Source of the DNA: Diplodia intermedia
Lineage: Eukaryota > Ascomycota > Dothideomycetes > Botryosphaeriales > Botryosphaeriaceae
Length of the DNA stretch: 64,000 nucleotides
Assembly (NCBI GenBank): GCA_021495925.1
Contig: JAKEKT010000001.1
Span: 372,001-436,000, forward strand
Direction: 5' to 3'
A model generated the notes under the pieces. It was given only the letters and a program-made list of their open reading frames with translations, was not told where the DNA came from and made no database searches. Below, piece after piece: positions 11,901-23,795 of this stretch; the first letter of the stretch is position 1; each line of letters starts with the position of its first letter. Both the position numbers and the translations under genes were made by a program.

Positions 11901-13570
11901 CCCGGGCACAGCACCGCGAACCGCTACCTGGTTTGGCGTAAACGAGTGCTTCTGGTTAGCAAGAGATTCGTTCAGAAAGAGCATCTTGCCGGGATTGTCG
12001 GACGAGGGGGGTGTGCTGCTGATCGACTTGGTCGAACGGCTACTTGACGTCCGTCCATGGTGGCGCTTGTACGAGGAGCTGAGGAAGCTGTCATCAATGC
12101 TGTCATCTGCAGAGCTTCGTGGAAGGCTGCTCTTCTCAGATAGCTCGCGTTTTGTTCGCCCGTCGGTTGTGTAGGTTTCGTCTGACTCGTATCCACCAGA
12201 AGCCCGCCGGCGGGCACGTTTTTGCGAAAAAGCGCTAATGTCGCCGCTCGAAGAGACGGCAAAGGAGGACATGTTACGTCTGTCCACCACCTTCGGAGCG
12301 AAGTGCACGTCTGACTGGGTGAAGACACCCTCGCGCCCAACGGTCCAAAGCAGGTCACGAGAACGCCATAAGAGGTCTGTGGGTGCTGTCTGATAGAGGG
12401 GGATCTCTCTGAAAGGAAGCGACGGACGGCGGAAGTCCCACACATGCACGAAAGGGTGATCCCGATCGTACGCCGTCACAAGCTGCGTGCATTGCCATAC
12501 CCCGTGTTCTTGATCCGGAGACCAGAAGGGCGGCCTCCATTGTGCATTGAAAACCGGGTAAGGAGTGCGGATGATCCAAGCAGGCTTCTGCCGGCGCTGG
12601 TCGGAGGAGAAGTCCCAGATCCTGACCGACCGGTCTGCGCTCGCGCTTGCCAGGTGCTTCCCGTCTGGATGCCAGTCAATAGCGTAGCAGGTCTTATCGT
12701 GAGCATTGATCTTAAGCTTCGGGGCACGATTCATGCGGTAGTCCCAGCGCTGGATGACGCCGTTCTCGGTGCCGAAGGCAAACTCGACGCCGTCGGTCGG
12801 CGACCACTTGATGTCGCGGATGCCTTCGCTCTGGCCCGAGTAGCGGTCGCGGCTGGGACAGGACATGACGTCCTTTTTCATGTCGCGCAGGTCCCACAGG
12901 CGCGCGGTTGCGTCACGGCTGCCGGACAGCAGCAGGTAGCCCTGGTGCGGATTGAAGGCCAGCTTGTGGACCTGGCGGTGGTGCTCGTGCAGCTGGGCCA
13001 GCTCGACGCCGGTGCGGTTGAGATCGTACAGCACCACCTTGCCATTGGCGGCCGCGGTGGCGATGTGGGTGCTGTAGCTGCCATGCGACCACTTGACATC
13101 GTGGATCTCGAGGGTGTCGCGGTGCCTGGTTGGCGCAGAGGGCGCGCCGGCCTGGTAGTGCGAGGCATAGTTGATGATGGCGGCGCGCAGGTTGGTCTCC
13201 TCGGCGCACTTGGTGCCAGTGATGCGGACGGTCTTGAGGATCTCGCGGCCAGCGAGGACGGCATGTGTCCGCTCCTGATTGATGTGCACGGCGCTGATGT
13301 CAAGGCCCGTCTTGTGGCTTGCATCTTGCGACGACAGCGAGCTCAGCCTGGCGGGGGTCAGCAGCGGTTGGGCGGGAGCGCATCACACGACTGGACGCAC
13401 CCGGGGATTCTGGGCTGGAGCGGCGGGCGCGCGCTGTCCGGGCGGGCCTGCGCCTGGCTGGGCGGGCGCGAGTAGCTGGTGAAGGACTGCTGGACAAATC
13501 TGGTGAAGGCGTTGCGCGCCTGCTGGCGCTGGGGCGGCAGCGGGGGCGCAGGCGGAGGGTCGGCCGGCAT
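8940..13570 (-). CDS. RTC1: SEA complex WD-repeat/RING protein RTC1 (Sea2/WDR24 family)
   Basis: Three exons (13570-13401, 13347-10929, 10838-8940) encode 1495 aa. Introns are 53 bp (GTGCGT...CTGAC...CAG) and 90 bp; phases agree (2, then 0). RTC1 is the GATOR2-like SEACAT subunit at the vacuole that controls TORC1. The first 370 residues form a WD40 propeller: HDVKWSHGSYSTHIATAA, LLLSGSRDATARLWDLRD, IKWSPTDGVEFAFGTENGVIQRWDYR, HLASASADRSVRIWDF. A long disordered middle follows. Near the C-terminus, cysteine clusters (CTQCKNPIN...CENC, about residue 1165, and CATCGHSAHTSCLRAW...CPVSGCLCDC, about 1305) form the family's zinc-binding end. An Arg/Gly/Ala-rich tail of roughly 150 residues follows the last cysteines and is longer than I expect, so a missed 3' intron is possible. 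Start: MPADPPPAPP with FTRFVQQSFTSYSR downstream. Confidence 0.92.
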
Positions 13571-14089
13571 GGCGTGCGCGGGGACGGGGACAGACTCGGG
13601 CGCTCGTGGTCAACGTGTTCCTGCATCCAGGCCGAGCATAGCCAGGGCGTTGCGGTGAGGGGCGCGGTGCGGCGTGGAAGGCGGACCGACTGCAGGCGCG
13701 CGCAGCCCCGGCCGTCAGACGCAGCTGGATCGGCCTCCGACTCGCGGGGGTGCGTGTGACATTTTGCGTGGTGTTGATTCACTTGCAGGCCCGGCGCGCG
13801 CCTTGTGATGGCCGCAGCAGCTGCCCTGGCCGGCACTAAGCGCAAGCGGCATCGAACGCAAGATGTGCGGCCGTGCGTGTGTCCACATGGATCTGTGGCG
13901 GGCTAGAAGCTGCACGCCGCCGCCGCCTGGGCGCCGCGATTGTCTCTCACTCTAAAGCTCCCGAACTCTCCACAAAACCGCCACAGCCAACCTTCACGCG
14001 AGCGGCTCCCGCCCGAGTTGCTGTCATGCTTGCCTAACGGCTCCTTTTCCTCACCGTCGCCCGCTCCCTCCCTTCGCCAACCACCCGCC
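13571..14089. promoter_or_regulatory. Shared divergent promoter region (RTC1 / HMT1-like transporter)
   Basis: 519 bp between two head-to-head genes whose products both act at the vacuole. GC-rich, with a CT-rich stretch just ahead of the transporter ATG. No TATA box is obvious. Confidence 0.45.
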
Positions 14090-17069
14090 ATGGCCCAACA
14101 CGACACGCCGCCCGGCCCCGTCCACCCGCTGGTCTCCAACTCCACCACGCGCCAGCTGCTCCTGTACCTGCACTACGCCTCGCCCATTGTGCTGCTGTTC
14201 TTCTTCCTCACCACCTTCACCATCCGCTCCGTCGCCGCCTCGTCCTCCTCTAACAGTAACTCCAATGACCTCGACCAAACCTACCACGCGCCCACCGGCC
14301 CCGGGGGGAAGCCTTTGCCCAAGCGCACCCCGACGCGGACACCGCCGAAGAAGGACCCCCAGGCCCACGACCTGCCGCGCGCCCGCAAGCTGCTTTTCGA
14401 GTGGCTTTCCGTGCTCGTCGCCCTCACCTTTGTCGCCAACGCCATCAACATCATCGTGCACGCCCTCTACAGCCGCAGCGAGCAATGGTGGTGTGGCCAG
14501 TCCGTCGTGGTAAGACCGGACGGGACGCCTGAACGACCGAGAACATGGACACGCAGCTGACATTGCATAGATCTATATCGTCGGCTCCTTCTTCGTCTAC
14601 ATCCTCTTCGTCATCTCCATCATCGACACGAACCCCGCACCGAACTACGTGCATCAGGCCACTTGGATTGTTGCCCTGCTGTTTGAGCTTGCCCTGCTGG
14701 CCGCCTCGCTCTCCCTTTACACCCACAGACATCGCGAGCCCCGTAGTGGACATGGAGGCCGTGGCAAACTTCGGTACAATATGACCGAGTGGGAGGTGAC
14801 TGAAGTTTCCGTCGATCTTCTGCGCATCATCTTGCTTGGCGCGTTGATCGGCTTCTACTTCATCTTCGTGGCCAGACGCAGTCACAGCAAGCGGTCCGAT
14901 GCCGACGGCCCGAGCGAATCCACTGGACTTCTGGCCGCACACAATGCGGAAAACGGCAGCGCCAATGGCACCACGCACTATGGTTCCGCACCCTCAGGGG
15001 GCAAGCACAAGCACACCGAGGGAGCACCCGCCGGCTGGAGCCGGCCAGATAACATCCCTTCAAGAAGCTGGTGGGAGTATCTCAAGGGCTACTCTGTCTT
15101 CTTTCCATACCTTTGGCCATCCAGGGACCGCAAGCTGCAGATCATGGTTGTTATCTGTTTTCTGATCGTCGTGTTGCAGCGCATCGTCAATGTGCTGGTG
15201 CCCTACATGGTGGGAACCATCACTAACGAGCTGTCTGGAGACAAAGGCCCGATAACAATGCCGTGGATGTACATCTGTCTTTATATCGTCTGCCGACTCC
15301 TGCAAGGAAGCAACGGGCTTCTCGGCGCTACACGGTCAACGCTGTGGATCCCCGTCGGCCAGTATTCCTATCGTGAGCTCTCCGTTGCCGCATTCGAGCA
15401 TGTCCATGGCCTGAGCTTGGATTTCCACCTTGGAAAGAAGACTGGAGAGGTCCTTTCGGCTCTTGGCAAGGGCAGCTCTATCAACACTTTCTTGGAGCAG
15501 GTGACCTTCCAGGTAGTCCCGATGTTGGTCGATCTGTGTGTTGCCATAGCATTCTTCCTCATTGCGTTTGACGCCTATTACGCTCTTGTCGTAGCCGTCG
15601 TCACTTTCTGGTATGTTTACTTGACCATCCGCATGGCTCAATGGCGTGCGGAGATCAGGCGCCAGATGGTGAACGCGGACCGAGAGGAAGACGCAGTCAA
15701 GTAAGTCGAATTTCACGCTTCACGAGTTACAGCACTAACATGGTCAAGAAACGACTCGATGGTGTCATATGAAACGGTGAAGTACTTCAACGCGGAAGCG
15801 TACGAGTTCAACCGTTACCGGGAGGCAGTCACCAAGTACCAAACAGCCGAGTACAGGGTTCTGTTCTCTCTGAACCTGATGAACATTACGCAAAACCTGG
15901 TGTTCATGCTTGGCCTCATGGTGGCCTGCTTCATTGCGGCATACGAGGTGACGACTGGTCAAAGCAGGGTAGGCCACTTTGTCACACTTCTTACGTACAT
16001 GGCGCAGCTTCAGCAGCCTCTTAACTTCTTCGGAACGTTTTACCGCATGATCCAGTCGGCAATGATCAACTCGGAACGCATGCTCGAGCTTTTCAAGGAG
16101 CAACCTACTGTTGTGGACGGACCTTTCGTCAAGAACCTGCCCACCTGCGAGGGTGACATCCGTTTCAACGAAGTTCGCTTCTCGTATGATGAGCGTAAGC
16201 CCGCGCTGCAGGGCCTCGACTTTCACTGTAAGCCAGGCACCACGACAGCATTCGTCGGCGAATCGGGCGGCGGCAAGTCCACGGTGTTCCGTCTCCTCTT
16301 CCGCTTCTACAACATCCAAGGAGGCAACATCCAGGTCGACGGCCATGACGTTGAAGATATCAGCATCGATTCCGTGCGGAGACACATTGGTGTGGTGCCA
16401 CAGGACACGGTTTTGTTCAATGAGACGCTCATGTACAACCTCAAGTACGCCAACCTTAGTGCAACGGACGAAGACGTGCACAACGCATGTCGGGCAGCGA
16501 GCATTCACGACAAGATCCTCACATTCCCGGATGGGTACAACACCAAGGTCGGCGAGCGTGGTCTGCGGCTGTCTGGCGGAGAGAAGCAGCGCGTGGCCAT
16601 TGCCCGTACAATCCTCAAGAATCCGCGCATCATCATGCTTGACGAAGCCACAGCTGCGCTGGACACGGAAACCGAGCAGCACATCCAGGAAGCGTTGACC
16701 ACACTGGGCCAAGGGCGAACAATGCTGGTCATTGCGCACCGTCTCAGCACGATCACCAGAGCAGACCAGATTCTGGTGCTGCACGAGGGCCGAGTGGCGG
16801 AGAAGGGCACGCACGAAGAACTGCTGGCAAAGAAGGGCAAGTACGCCGGCATGTGGAAGAAGCAGGTGCGGGCGCAGCGAGCGGCGGAAGAGGCACGGGT
16901 GCTGAAAGACAAGGCGGACCGGCTAAGGCGCGAGTCCAAGGATGGCATACTTGCCGAGGGAGAGGGTAGCGCCAGCCAGAGTGAAGACGAGCGCGAGAAA
17001 GCCAAGTCGAAAGAGAACGAATCGGGCCCTCCGGCGGGCAACGGGGACGGCAGACCGGAAGCCAAATAG
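14090..17069 (+). CDS. hmt1: HMT1-type vacuolar ABC half-transporter (ABCB/ATM class)
   Basis: Exons 14090-14509, 14571-15700 and 15749-17069 (introns 61 and 48 bp) give 956 aa. An N-terminal hydrophobic region of several helices (TMD0) precedes a six-helix ABC membrane domain (about residues 265-560), then a nucleotide-binding domain. Visible motifs: Walker A GESGGGKST (about 687), Q-loop VVPQDTVLF, signature LSGGEKQRVAIART (about 791), Walker B IIMLDEATAALD, and the IAHRLST switch. The second splice restores AVKNDSMVSYETVKYFNAE, a hallmark of the ATM/HMT group. Members such as fission yeast Hmt1 move glutathione- or phytochelatin-type thiols and confer heavy-metal tolerance at the vacuole membrane. 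The extra N-terminal domain and absence of a mitochondrial presequence favour HMT1 over ATM1. The C-terminal 80 residues are a charged, coiled-coil-like tail. The substrate is inferred from family only. Confidence 0.92.
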
Positions 17070-18950
17070 GGGAGCAATCACATGCATGTGCGCCGCAAGA
17101 CCATACGTAGACAACCGGGGAGGGCATTGAGTCGGCGGGAGTCAAGAGGCGTTGGAGTTGGGTTGGCTGAGTGTCCTCTAATACCGTACACGGGACCCAC
17201 GAGGCTATGATTTTCTTTCCACTTTCATTTGGCACCATTGGACTTCACTGCTCTGCGTCTTATCATTCTGTTTGTAACGGGGGCTAAAATACGATCTGTT
17301 CGGCATCATCCTTCACGGCGCTGGAGGCTCTGGGGTATGTAGTGTACGTCCTGGGTAGGCACAGGCATGGAAACGGGGGGTTTGCGTTACAGGAAGCGAG
17401 CGAATGTACATATACAGCCTGCTGTGCCACGAAAAAGTCAGTTGGGATGCAATGCAAAAATAGGCTCAGTCCACCAAGCTCGCAGCACGGGCGGCAGGGT
17501 GCTACACCCGCTGCTTCCGCGGGAGGAGTTGGTCGGCTCCGTCGATGCGGTGTAGCGCTGGCCGTGGACGGGGTGGTTGTTGGGTGCAGATCGCAGGGGC
17601 GCACAGAGCGTTTGGGGCCGGTGCTGCGGTGGGTGTGGGCTGAAGGGCGGAGAAGCGCATGTCTCACCTTTCGCAATCCAGCGGCAGTGGCGGCAGCACA
17701 CGACTGGATCGCTCGCAAGAGGTGATGATCGATCTGACGGGGGCGGAGCATCGCCACACAGCTCGCCTGCGACCGGTGAGCAAGGCCAATTGCTGCTCGG
17801 CCGGCCGGCGCAGGCGACGAGGCCCGGCAGCCGCGCAGCGCCCAGCTCCCGGCTCCCAGCTCCCAGCGCCCAGCTCCCAGCAACCGGCTCGCCGGGGCCA
17901 CGCACGCTCGCCGAGAGGGAGCATCAGGGCCACAGGGCAGGCGTGACCCACCTGCGCGGTAAAGCTTGGGGCGAGGCGACAGAGGGCGGCCACCGTTGAC
18001 GAGAATAATGGCCGTCGCGATGCTTGGGGTCCCCGTGAAACCGTGGGCTTTTCTAGCCCACCGCCTCCGCTGCGGTACAGCTCGGTGCGGGCTCATGGCC
18101 GCAGACCCGGTCTCCGCCTGCGCCCTTAGCCGGCAGCGCTGCGTCCCGCCGCTGCTTCCTCGCATCACAAAAGCAGTGGCAGCACGCTAGCTCGCCTCCC
18201 GCGCCGACACCAGTCAATTCCCTCCGATCGACCCCTTGGACCCCCCTTGGACCCTCGAGATTGCGCAGCAAGGGCGGGCCTGCCACCTGCGTCTCTGCAC
18301 CCGCTCACGTGCGGTCGCCCTCGCGCAGAGTCATACCGCATCATCGACGTCGCTCCACCACCGCGCCGGTACCACTGTGTCTCCGATCCAGCAGCAGATC
18401 AGATCGAGGCCAGCCCAGCCCGCGCGCGCAAAGCCCGGCGGCAAAATCGCTCGCGACAGCAGGAGTAGCAGGCAGATCACCAGGCCGCAGCAAGCGGCCG
18501 CCAGAGTAGGCGGGACATGACTTCGCACCATCCCGACGACGTACTAGTGAGGCTCTCCACCACCCCTCGCGCCCTGTTCCTCGCCTGCTCGCTGCCGGTC
18601 ATCTGCCGCTGCAACAACGCGAGCGCCGCCTGCGCCGCCCGGCGTGCTCAGCGAGCCGCCGCTCCCTTGATTCGGCGGGAGGCGGCGCACACCCACTGGC
18701 ACACACTCGCACGCACACCCACTGGCACACACTCGCACGCACGCACGCGCGCAACCTCCCCTCACCTTCGCTCATGATCGCGCCTGTGTCGTGAACCGCG
18801 CGCTAGACACCGGGGCTAACGGCTGCGCTAGGGCGAGCTCCCGGAAGATCCAGCTGATCATGAGGACAACCGCACCTTCACCTCGTGAGCAGATCCCCTT
18901 TCCTTGACTGGTGTTCGTCTGATCGGCGCTATTGATCCTTCGACGGCCGA
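17070..18950. other. Intergenic region with simple repeats
   Basis: About 1.9 kb between the transporter and the methyltransferase. It contains a CTCCCAG-type minisatellite near 17840-17882 and a duplicated 26-bp unit near 18689-18740. The long minus-strand open frame here has no protein-like composition. Confidence 0.45.
18689..18740. repeat. 26-bp tandem duplication
   Basis: Two adjacent perfect copies (18689-18714 and 18715-18740) of a CA/CG-rich unit that begins ACACCCACTGGCACACACTC, followed by a short ACGC run. A simple-sequence expansion with no evident function. Confidence 0.8.
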
Positions 18951-19089
18951 CGAAAGAAGTTCGGCGTCGAAACGGGGGGCAAATGACGCGCAGCTGCGGA
19001 AGCATCTGATCGGGAGGGGCCCCTCGGAGCCCTGTGGAGCCCCTCCAGGCACCGTCTTTCCGCACCCTCTCGCCGGCAAGCGAAGCTAA

Positions 19090-20499
19090 TGCAGCCAGAG
19101 GTCCCGGACTGTGGCGTCGAACATAACCACGTACCGATACGAGAACGGGCGGAGGTACCATGCATATCGTGAGTCTGCTGCTGGGCGGCGGCCAAAGTCG
19201 GCTCTCGCTTTGTCGTCGGCGGGCTAGTTCTGACGCGGAGCTTGCAGGAGACGGGGCGTACTACCAGCCCAACGACGACCGCCAGGCGAAAGCCGGGAGC
19301 ATAGAGTATGTGTTCGCCGGTTCCCGGGCCGATTCTCTCGCGCACGGCTGGGACGAGGATTGTGCTGACACTGCCCACCCGGGAAAGGCATCACGTGTGG
19401 TTGCTCACCCTCAACGACGCGCTCTTCTTCGCTCCCTTGCAGGACCCGCAGAGGGTGCTGGACGTGGGCACTGGCACCGGCCTGTGGGCTGTCGATATGG
19501 GCGACAGGTACCCGTCGTGCGAGATCATAGGCACGGATCTGTCGCCAACCCAGGTCCCCTATGCGCCGCCCAACGTCCGATTCGAGATTGACGACTGCTG
19601 CAGTGAATGGACGTATCCGGAAAACAGCTTCGACCTCATCCATGTCCGCGGCTTGACTGGCAGTGTAGGGAACTGGCCGAAGTTCTATCAAGAATGCTTC
19701 AAGTACGAGGATGACGTTCCTTTCTCGGCACCGTGGCCAATCGGAGCATTTTGCGTCTGAATGTCTCTTAGCAATGTTCTTTGACTGACTAGCGGTGCTA
19801 CCATCAGACACCTCCGACCAAACGGATACATCGAACAGTTGGAGTTTGGCATCGACATACATACGGAGCCAGCAGAGACGCCTTTCGATGAGATCCTCAA
19901 AAGCTTCGGGCCCTTGCTTCTTGAAGCTGGTGACAGGATGAGCAAGACGTTCGAAATCTCGACTCACATGACCCAGCTCATCGAGCAAGCGGGTAAGTCT
20001 GACAATTTTTTCTTTTCTTCGCCATTGGCGGCCTTGTGTGTTTTGGTCCGGTGCATCGTTATTTCGGATGTCCTACAAACCCCGTATTCGACAGCCTTTC
20101 TGTGGGAACGTTACCTCAAGCTGACTGATGTTAGGCTTCGTGGATGTCATTACGAAGCACTTCATCTGGCCCATTGGTCCCTGGTCCGACGACGAGCGTC
20201 TCAGAGAGCTCGGCCGCTGGAACCTGAAGAACTGGGAAGACGGGATGGAAGGTTGGGTGATGGCGGTGTTGACTCGGATCCATGGGGTGAGTTTGAGCAT
20301 ACAAAGGAGTTACGTGCAAGGCCTGCTCGACGCTGGTTTGCTGACCAACATGGGGGCAATCTCCTCGCTGCAGTGGTCCTATCAAGAGGTTCAGAATTAT
20401 AGAGCACAACTGTTGAGGGGCGTCAAGTCGAATGATGTCAAAGCTTGGCATGACGTGTCCGTCGTCCCATCCCGCGTCCTTCATACACACCTTTGCTGA
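19090..20499 (+). CDS. LaeA-like SAM-dependent methyltransferase (5' end unresolved)
   Basis: Exons supported by phase and motif continuity: about 19095-19168, 19248-19305, 19388-19702, 19808-19992, 20135-20286 and 20374-20499. Five introns of 79-142 bp join the typical family string: TTYRYENGRRYHAYR, DGAYYQPNDDRQ, HHVWLLTLNDALFFAP, then motif I VLDVGTGTGLWAVDMGD, EIIGTDLSPTQ, FEIDD, and a splice giving ECFK-HLRPNGYIEQLEFG. It ends with WNLKNWEDGMEGW and WSYQEVQNY. These proteins have a class I methyltransferase fold and are abundant in filamentous fungi; LaeA itself is a nuclear regulator of secondary metabolism, but most paralogues have unknown substrates. An in-frame TAA at 19087 means that the first exon lies upstream; ADERSSA at about 18945-18966 is a candidate, though no convincing ATG or donor is seen. 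About 300 residues are visible. Confidence 0.82.
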
Positions 20500-23400
20500 C
20501 GGAGACTCAGATGTGTTGTATACGCACGTAAACCTGAATAAAGAAATGTGACTGCTTGAACGATCGCACATGGAAATACACCGGCGTATCAATGGCCCTT
20601 TCCTTCGATTGACACCCTTCGATTTCGTTTACCTCAAGACAACAAGGATCTCGTTTCCGGATGTTCCATCTCTTTTCCTTTTTCTGTGGCCTGAACAAGA
20701 AGACGATGTCTGTGTCACTCAGTCCGATCGGAATGGTCTCCTTAGCGTGTGGCTTAGAGCTCAAAAGGGAGTGCGTGTCATGATCGTAACAAGGGCGACA
20801 CGTCAGAAAATCGACTGAGAATGAGCGGTATTGCGCGATTCGTGGCATCGTGAGCACTACTTGAGAAAAGGGCAGGTTCATGCTCTGTTGTTCTCTACCT
20901 ATCAGTCGCTCATGCAGTTAAGCGCCTATGCATACTGTCACACCCTGTTGGCTTCTTGTAGGATTCCCTGCTATCGGTCCCGGAAGCAGACTGATGGCTT
21001 CCTGTTGGTCGGAGTTCTCCTCCCGCAGCATCGGCTCACTCCGCATCAACCGGCTCCTCCACCGAAACCCACTCGGTCGGGAAAAAGAAAAGAGAGAAAC
21101 AAGCGTCGGCTAACGGAAGAGGTGCCACGAAAACCACCTTACATTGGGTTTCTCATGCGAGAAGCTGACGACGGGCAGAGGCTCGTATTTCGATGCGGCA
21201 CACCAAGAGGCGGCCAATTGCCGAGAGGCAAGTCCAGGCCACACCTGCACCTACACCCTAGCAGGAGGAGCCGGCATAGATCTTGTGGGGGTTTTGCACG
21301 ACGTCAGACCATGCGTGACGTTCGTGGCGTCTGGGGACTGGTCTGGAACCGCAGAAAGATCGACTACCCCTTCCCTCCAATTTCGTCTGACCTTCTTGTG
21401 CTCCTTCTGACGCGCAATGTGGTGGTGACGGCATGCAACACGTCTGATAGAGGGAACGACCATCGCTCTCGTTCACCGCGGAGCCGCGTCTCCTTCCGGC
21501 GTGCATGAGTCTCAGCACAGGCTATCCCGTCCGCCGTTCCCTGACTTCTCGTTTCTCTCTTATACTTCCGGGTGCATTCGCTAATGGCTTCGTAGCCGAC
21601 AATGTGCGCGCGTATGTATGTGCTCATGCGCTCTTTGGCGCGTAATCTGCTGTCCACACTGCATCTGCATGGACCTGTAGGTGTGTGATGCAATCTGCAA
21701 TTCCCGCCGGACGCAAGGTTTGTGCATCCGAAAAGCCGTTGGAAAGTGGAGGTGGAGAAAGGGAAAAAGCAAACATAATCTTGCTTCTCTGCTGTGACAC
21801 AGCACCCACCTTCACGTCCCCCCCCACCATCCGGGTACACCCACACTCGCAAAACCGACGTTTCATCGGTTACAGCAGTACAACATGCCACAGCTTGCAT
21901 GCAGACGTGCGCCCTCTCAAGGAAAAAGAAAGACCAGAGCACGAGAAACTAGAACCACGTGTTCTCCCAACAGCCGGAAAAACCAAAGCAAAACCTACAC
22001 TTAGCCTCGACCCGATTGGCGAGGCCGCTGTGCTCACGGCTAGCCCCGCAGGGGTTGAGTATTATTTTCCCCGGTCGTGCGTGGGCTGAGCGGCTGCTGC
22101 TGCTGCAACTCGTTCCCGGCCGTCAAGCCAGCAGCGGCTCTTGCGGAGGCGCAGCCGATAGGGCTGTCGGATGCGCAGGCACTCGATACCCGGATGCAGA
22201 GTCGGGGTGGGTAACCTAAAATCCGTGGATGCGTGCTACATGATTTGTTTGGGGTGAGGATCCGTCATGTAGAGTGACGTAGTGAGACGTTGGCCGGATA
22301 TTGGGGGCGGACAAGGCGGGAGGCGGTGAGCAGGGTGTGCGAAGGGCGTTATTGGGTGCAATTACGGGTTGCTTGGCGGTTGTTGCGGATTTAATTGGGG
22401 GGGAAATCAGTGTGGTCTGCAGGAGGAACTCTTGTCCGGATGAGATCCAGGCCCTGCTCTGCGCATATGAGAAACACCGGCGAGTAGGCTTGCTATCGCA
22501 TCCATAGAGGAATGGAACATGGACTCAACAGACTCTAAAGCTGTTAAGGCTGAGTCTTGAGAATACGTGGTTATTTGGGCCAATTAATTCCTACACACAT
22601 CTTATCATGTAGGTGCCTCGCCAAATGACGAAGCTCTACAAATGCGCTTCCCTTTCCAAAAGAGGAGAAACTAGCATCAGGGAGAGCCGGCCGACTTCCT
22701 TCTTCCTAATTCAGCAGTTTGATCATCTTCGATATGCCTGTAAGTACCTTGTCTATACATGGTGTAACCGAACGCTTTAGCACACGTCGAATAAAGGCAG
22801 TTGTATACCATTTTTGCCTCCCCCTCCCCCTCCCCCCCTCTTTTTTTTTCGCAAGTCATATAAATTCTTTGGGTTCTCCGTCTCAAAACGCCACCCACAA
22901 TCTTGAAAGAATCTCTGTGGCATGGTTTCCCATCCCGATTGGCAGCGCATTTTTTCTCCTCCAATTTCTTCTTCTTTCCCACCAACATTTCGGACTGAAG
23001 CTGTTAATACCACTTGGAAACCGTCAAGATATGAAAGGTGTTGAGCTGTATTCTCTCGATGGACAAGTGTAGCCGGTGCCATCTTGGATGCGAAATAACT
23101 GGCTGCAATGGCGGAGTGAGTTCAGTACAATTAGCATATCGTACCAGGAATCTGTAGTCGGAGAAGAGATCAGACAGCAGTGAAGTACCATATCTTCAGA
23201 GCTGTGCCATGGACATCCGTAATAGGGAAATGTGAAAATGACATGACAGTGAAGCAGATCTTTTGGAATGGTGAGCGACAGAAGAGGTGAGGGGTCAGGA
23301 TTGCGAGGCAGGAGGATGAACTTGGGTATTTATGAGTGCGCAATACCGTTGAGCGGGGCGTGGCTGTGCCGCATGACATCGTTATCGGTACCATTGCTGC

Positions 23401-23795
23401 GGATGCGGCGTTTTTGCCACCCATGAAGAGGAACCCATCAATTTTGGGCTTGAGGGGCAGACACTGGGGATGTTGATCACAAGTTCCAATGTCAAAGAAT
23501 TGTTTTGTTGTGTGGGCTGTATTGTCGTCGGAAGCCCTTGCACGGAGTGTCCTCGAGTATATGGGATCGGTGCCACCCGCAAGCAAAGATGGTTTGCGGC
23601 ACAGTCTTGACAGGGGTAATTGAACGCATAAAATCGAATTTCCTCTTCTTAGTTATTCAGACTAAGCGGCGCGGATTAAGCCCCGGATATGGTAACGAGA
23701 GCACCTCATGCTGGAGAAAAAGTGGTCCAAGCCCAGTAGACCCACATATCCTTATCTGAACTCCAGATGCAGAACATAAATCATAAATCGTACAA
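20500..23795. other. Long intergenic region
   Basis: 3.3 kb between the methyltransferase and lipase stop codons. It holds a pyrimidine tract at about 22818-22850 and several short open frames of unlikely composition. I find no domain, RNA gene or repeat family. Confidence 0.45.

Noticed and set aside
17284..18168. 294-codon minus-strand open frame
   Set aside because: Arg/Ala/Pro/Ser-rich composition typical of chance frames in GC-rich sequence, runs through a CTCCCAG repeat, no domain, no plausible orthologue.
20831..21508. 225-codon plus-strand open frame
   Set aside because: Basic, low-order composition without motifs; several equally long overlapping frames on the other strand suggest chance.
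22800..22860. Pyrimidine tract (CTCCCC repeats then poly-T)
   Set aside because: Simple sequence only; not next to a supported acceptor or promoter.
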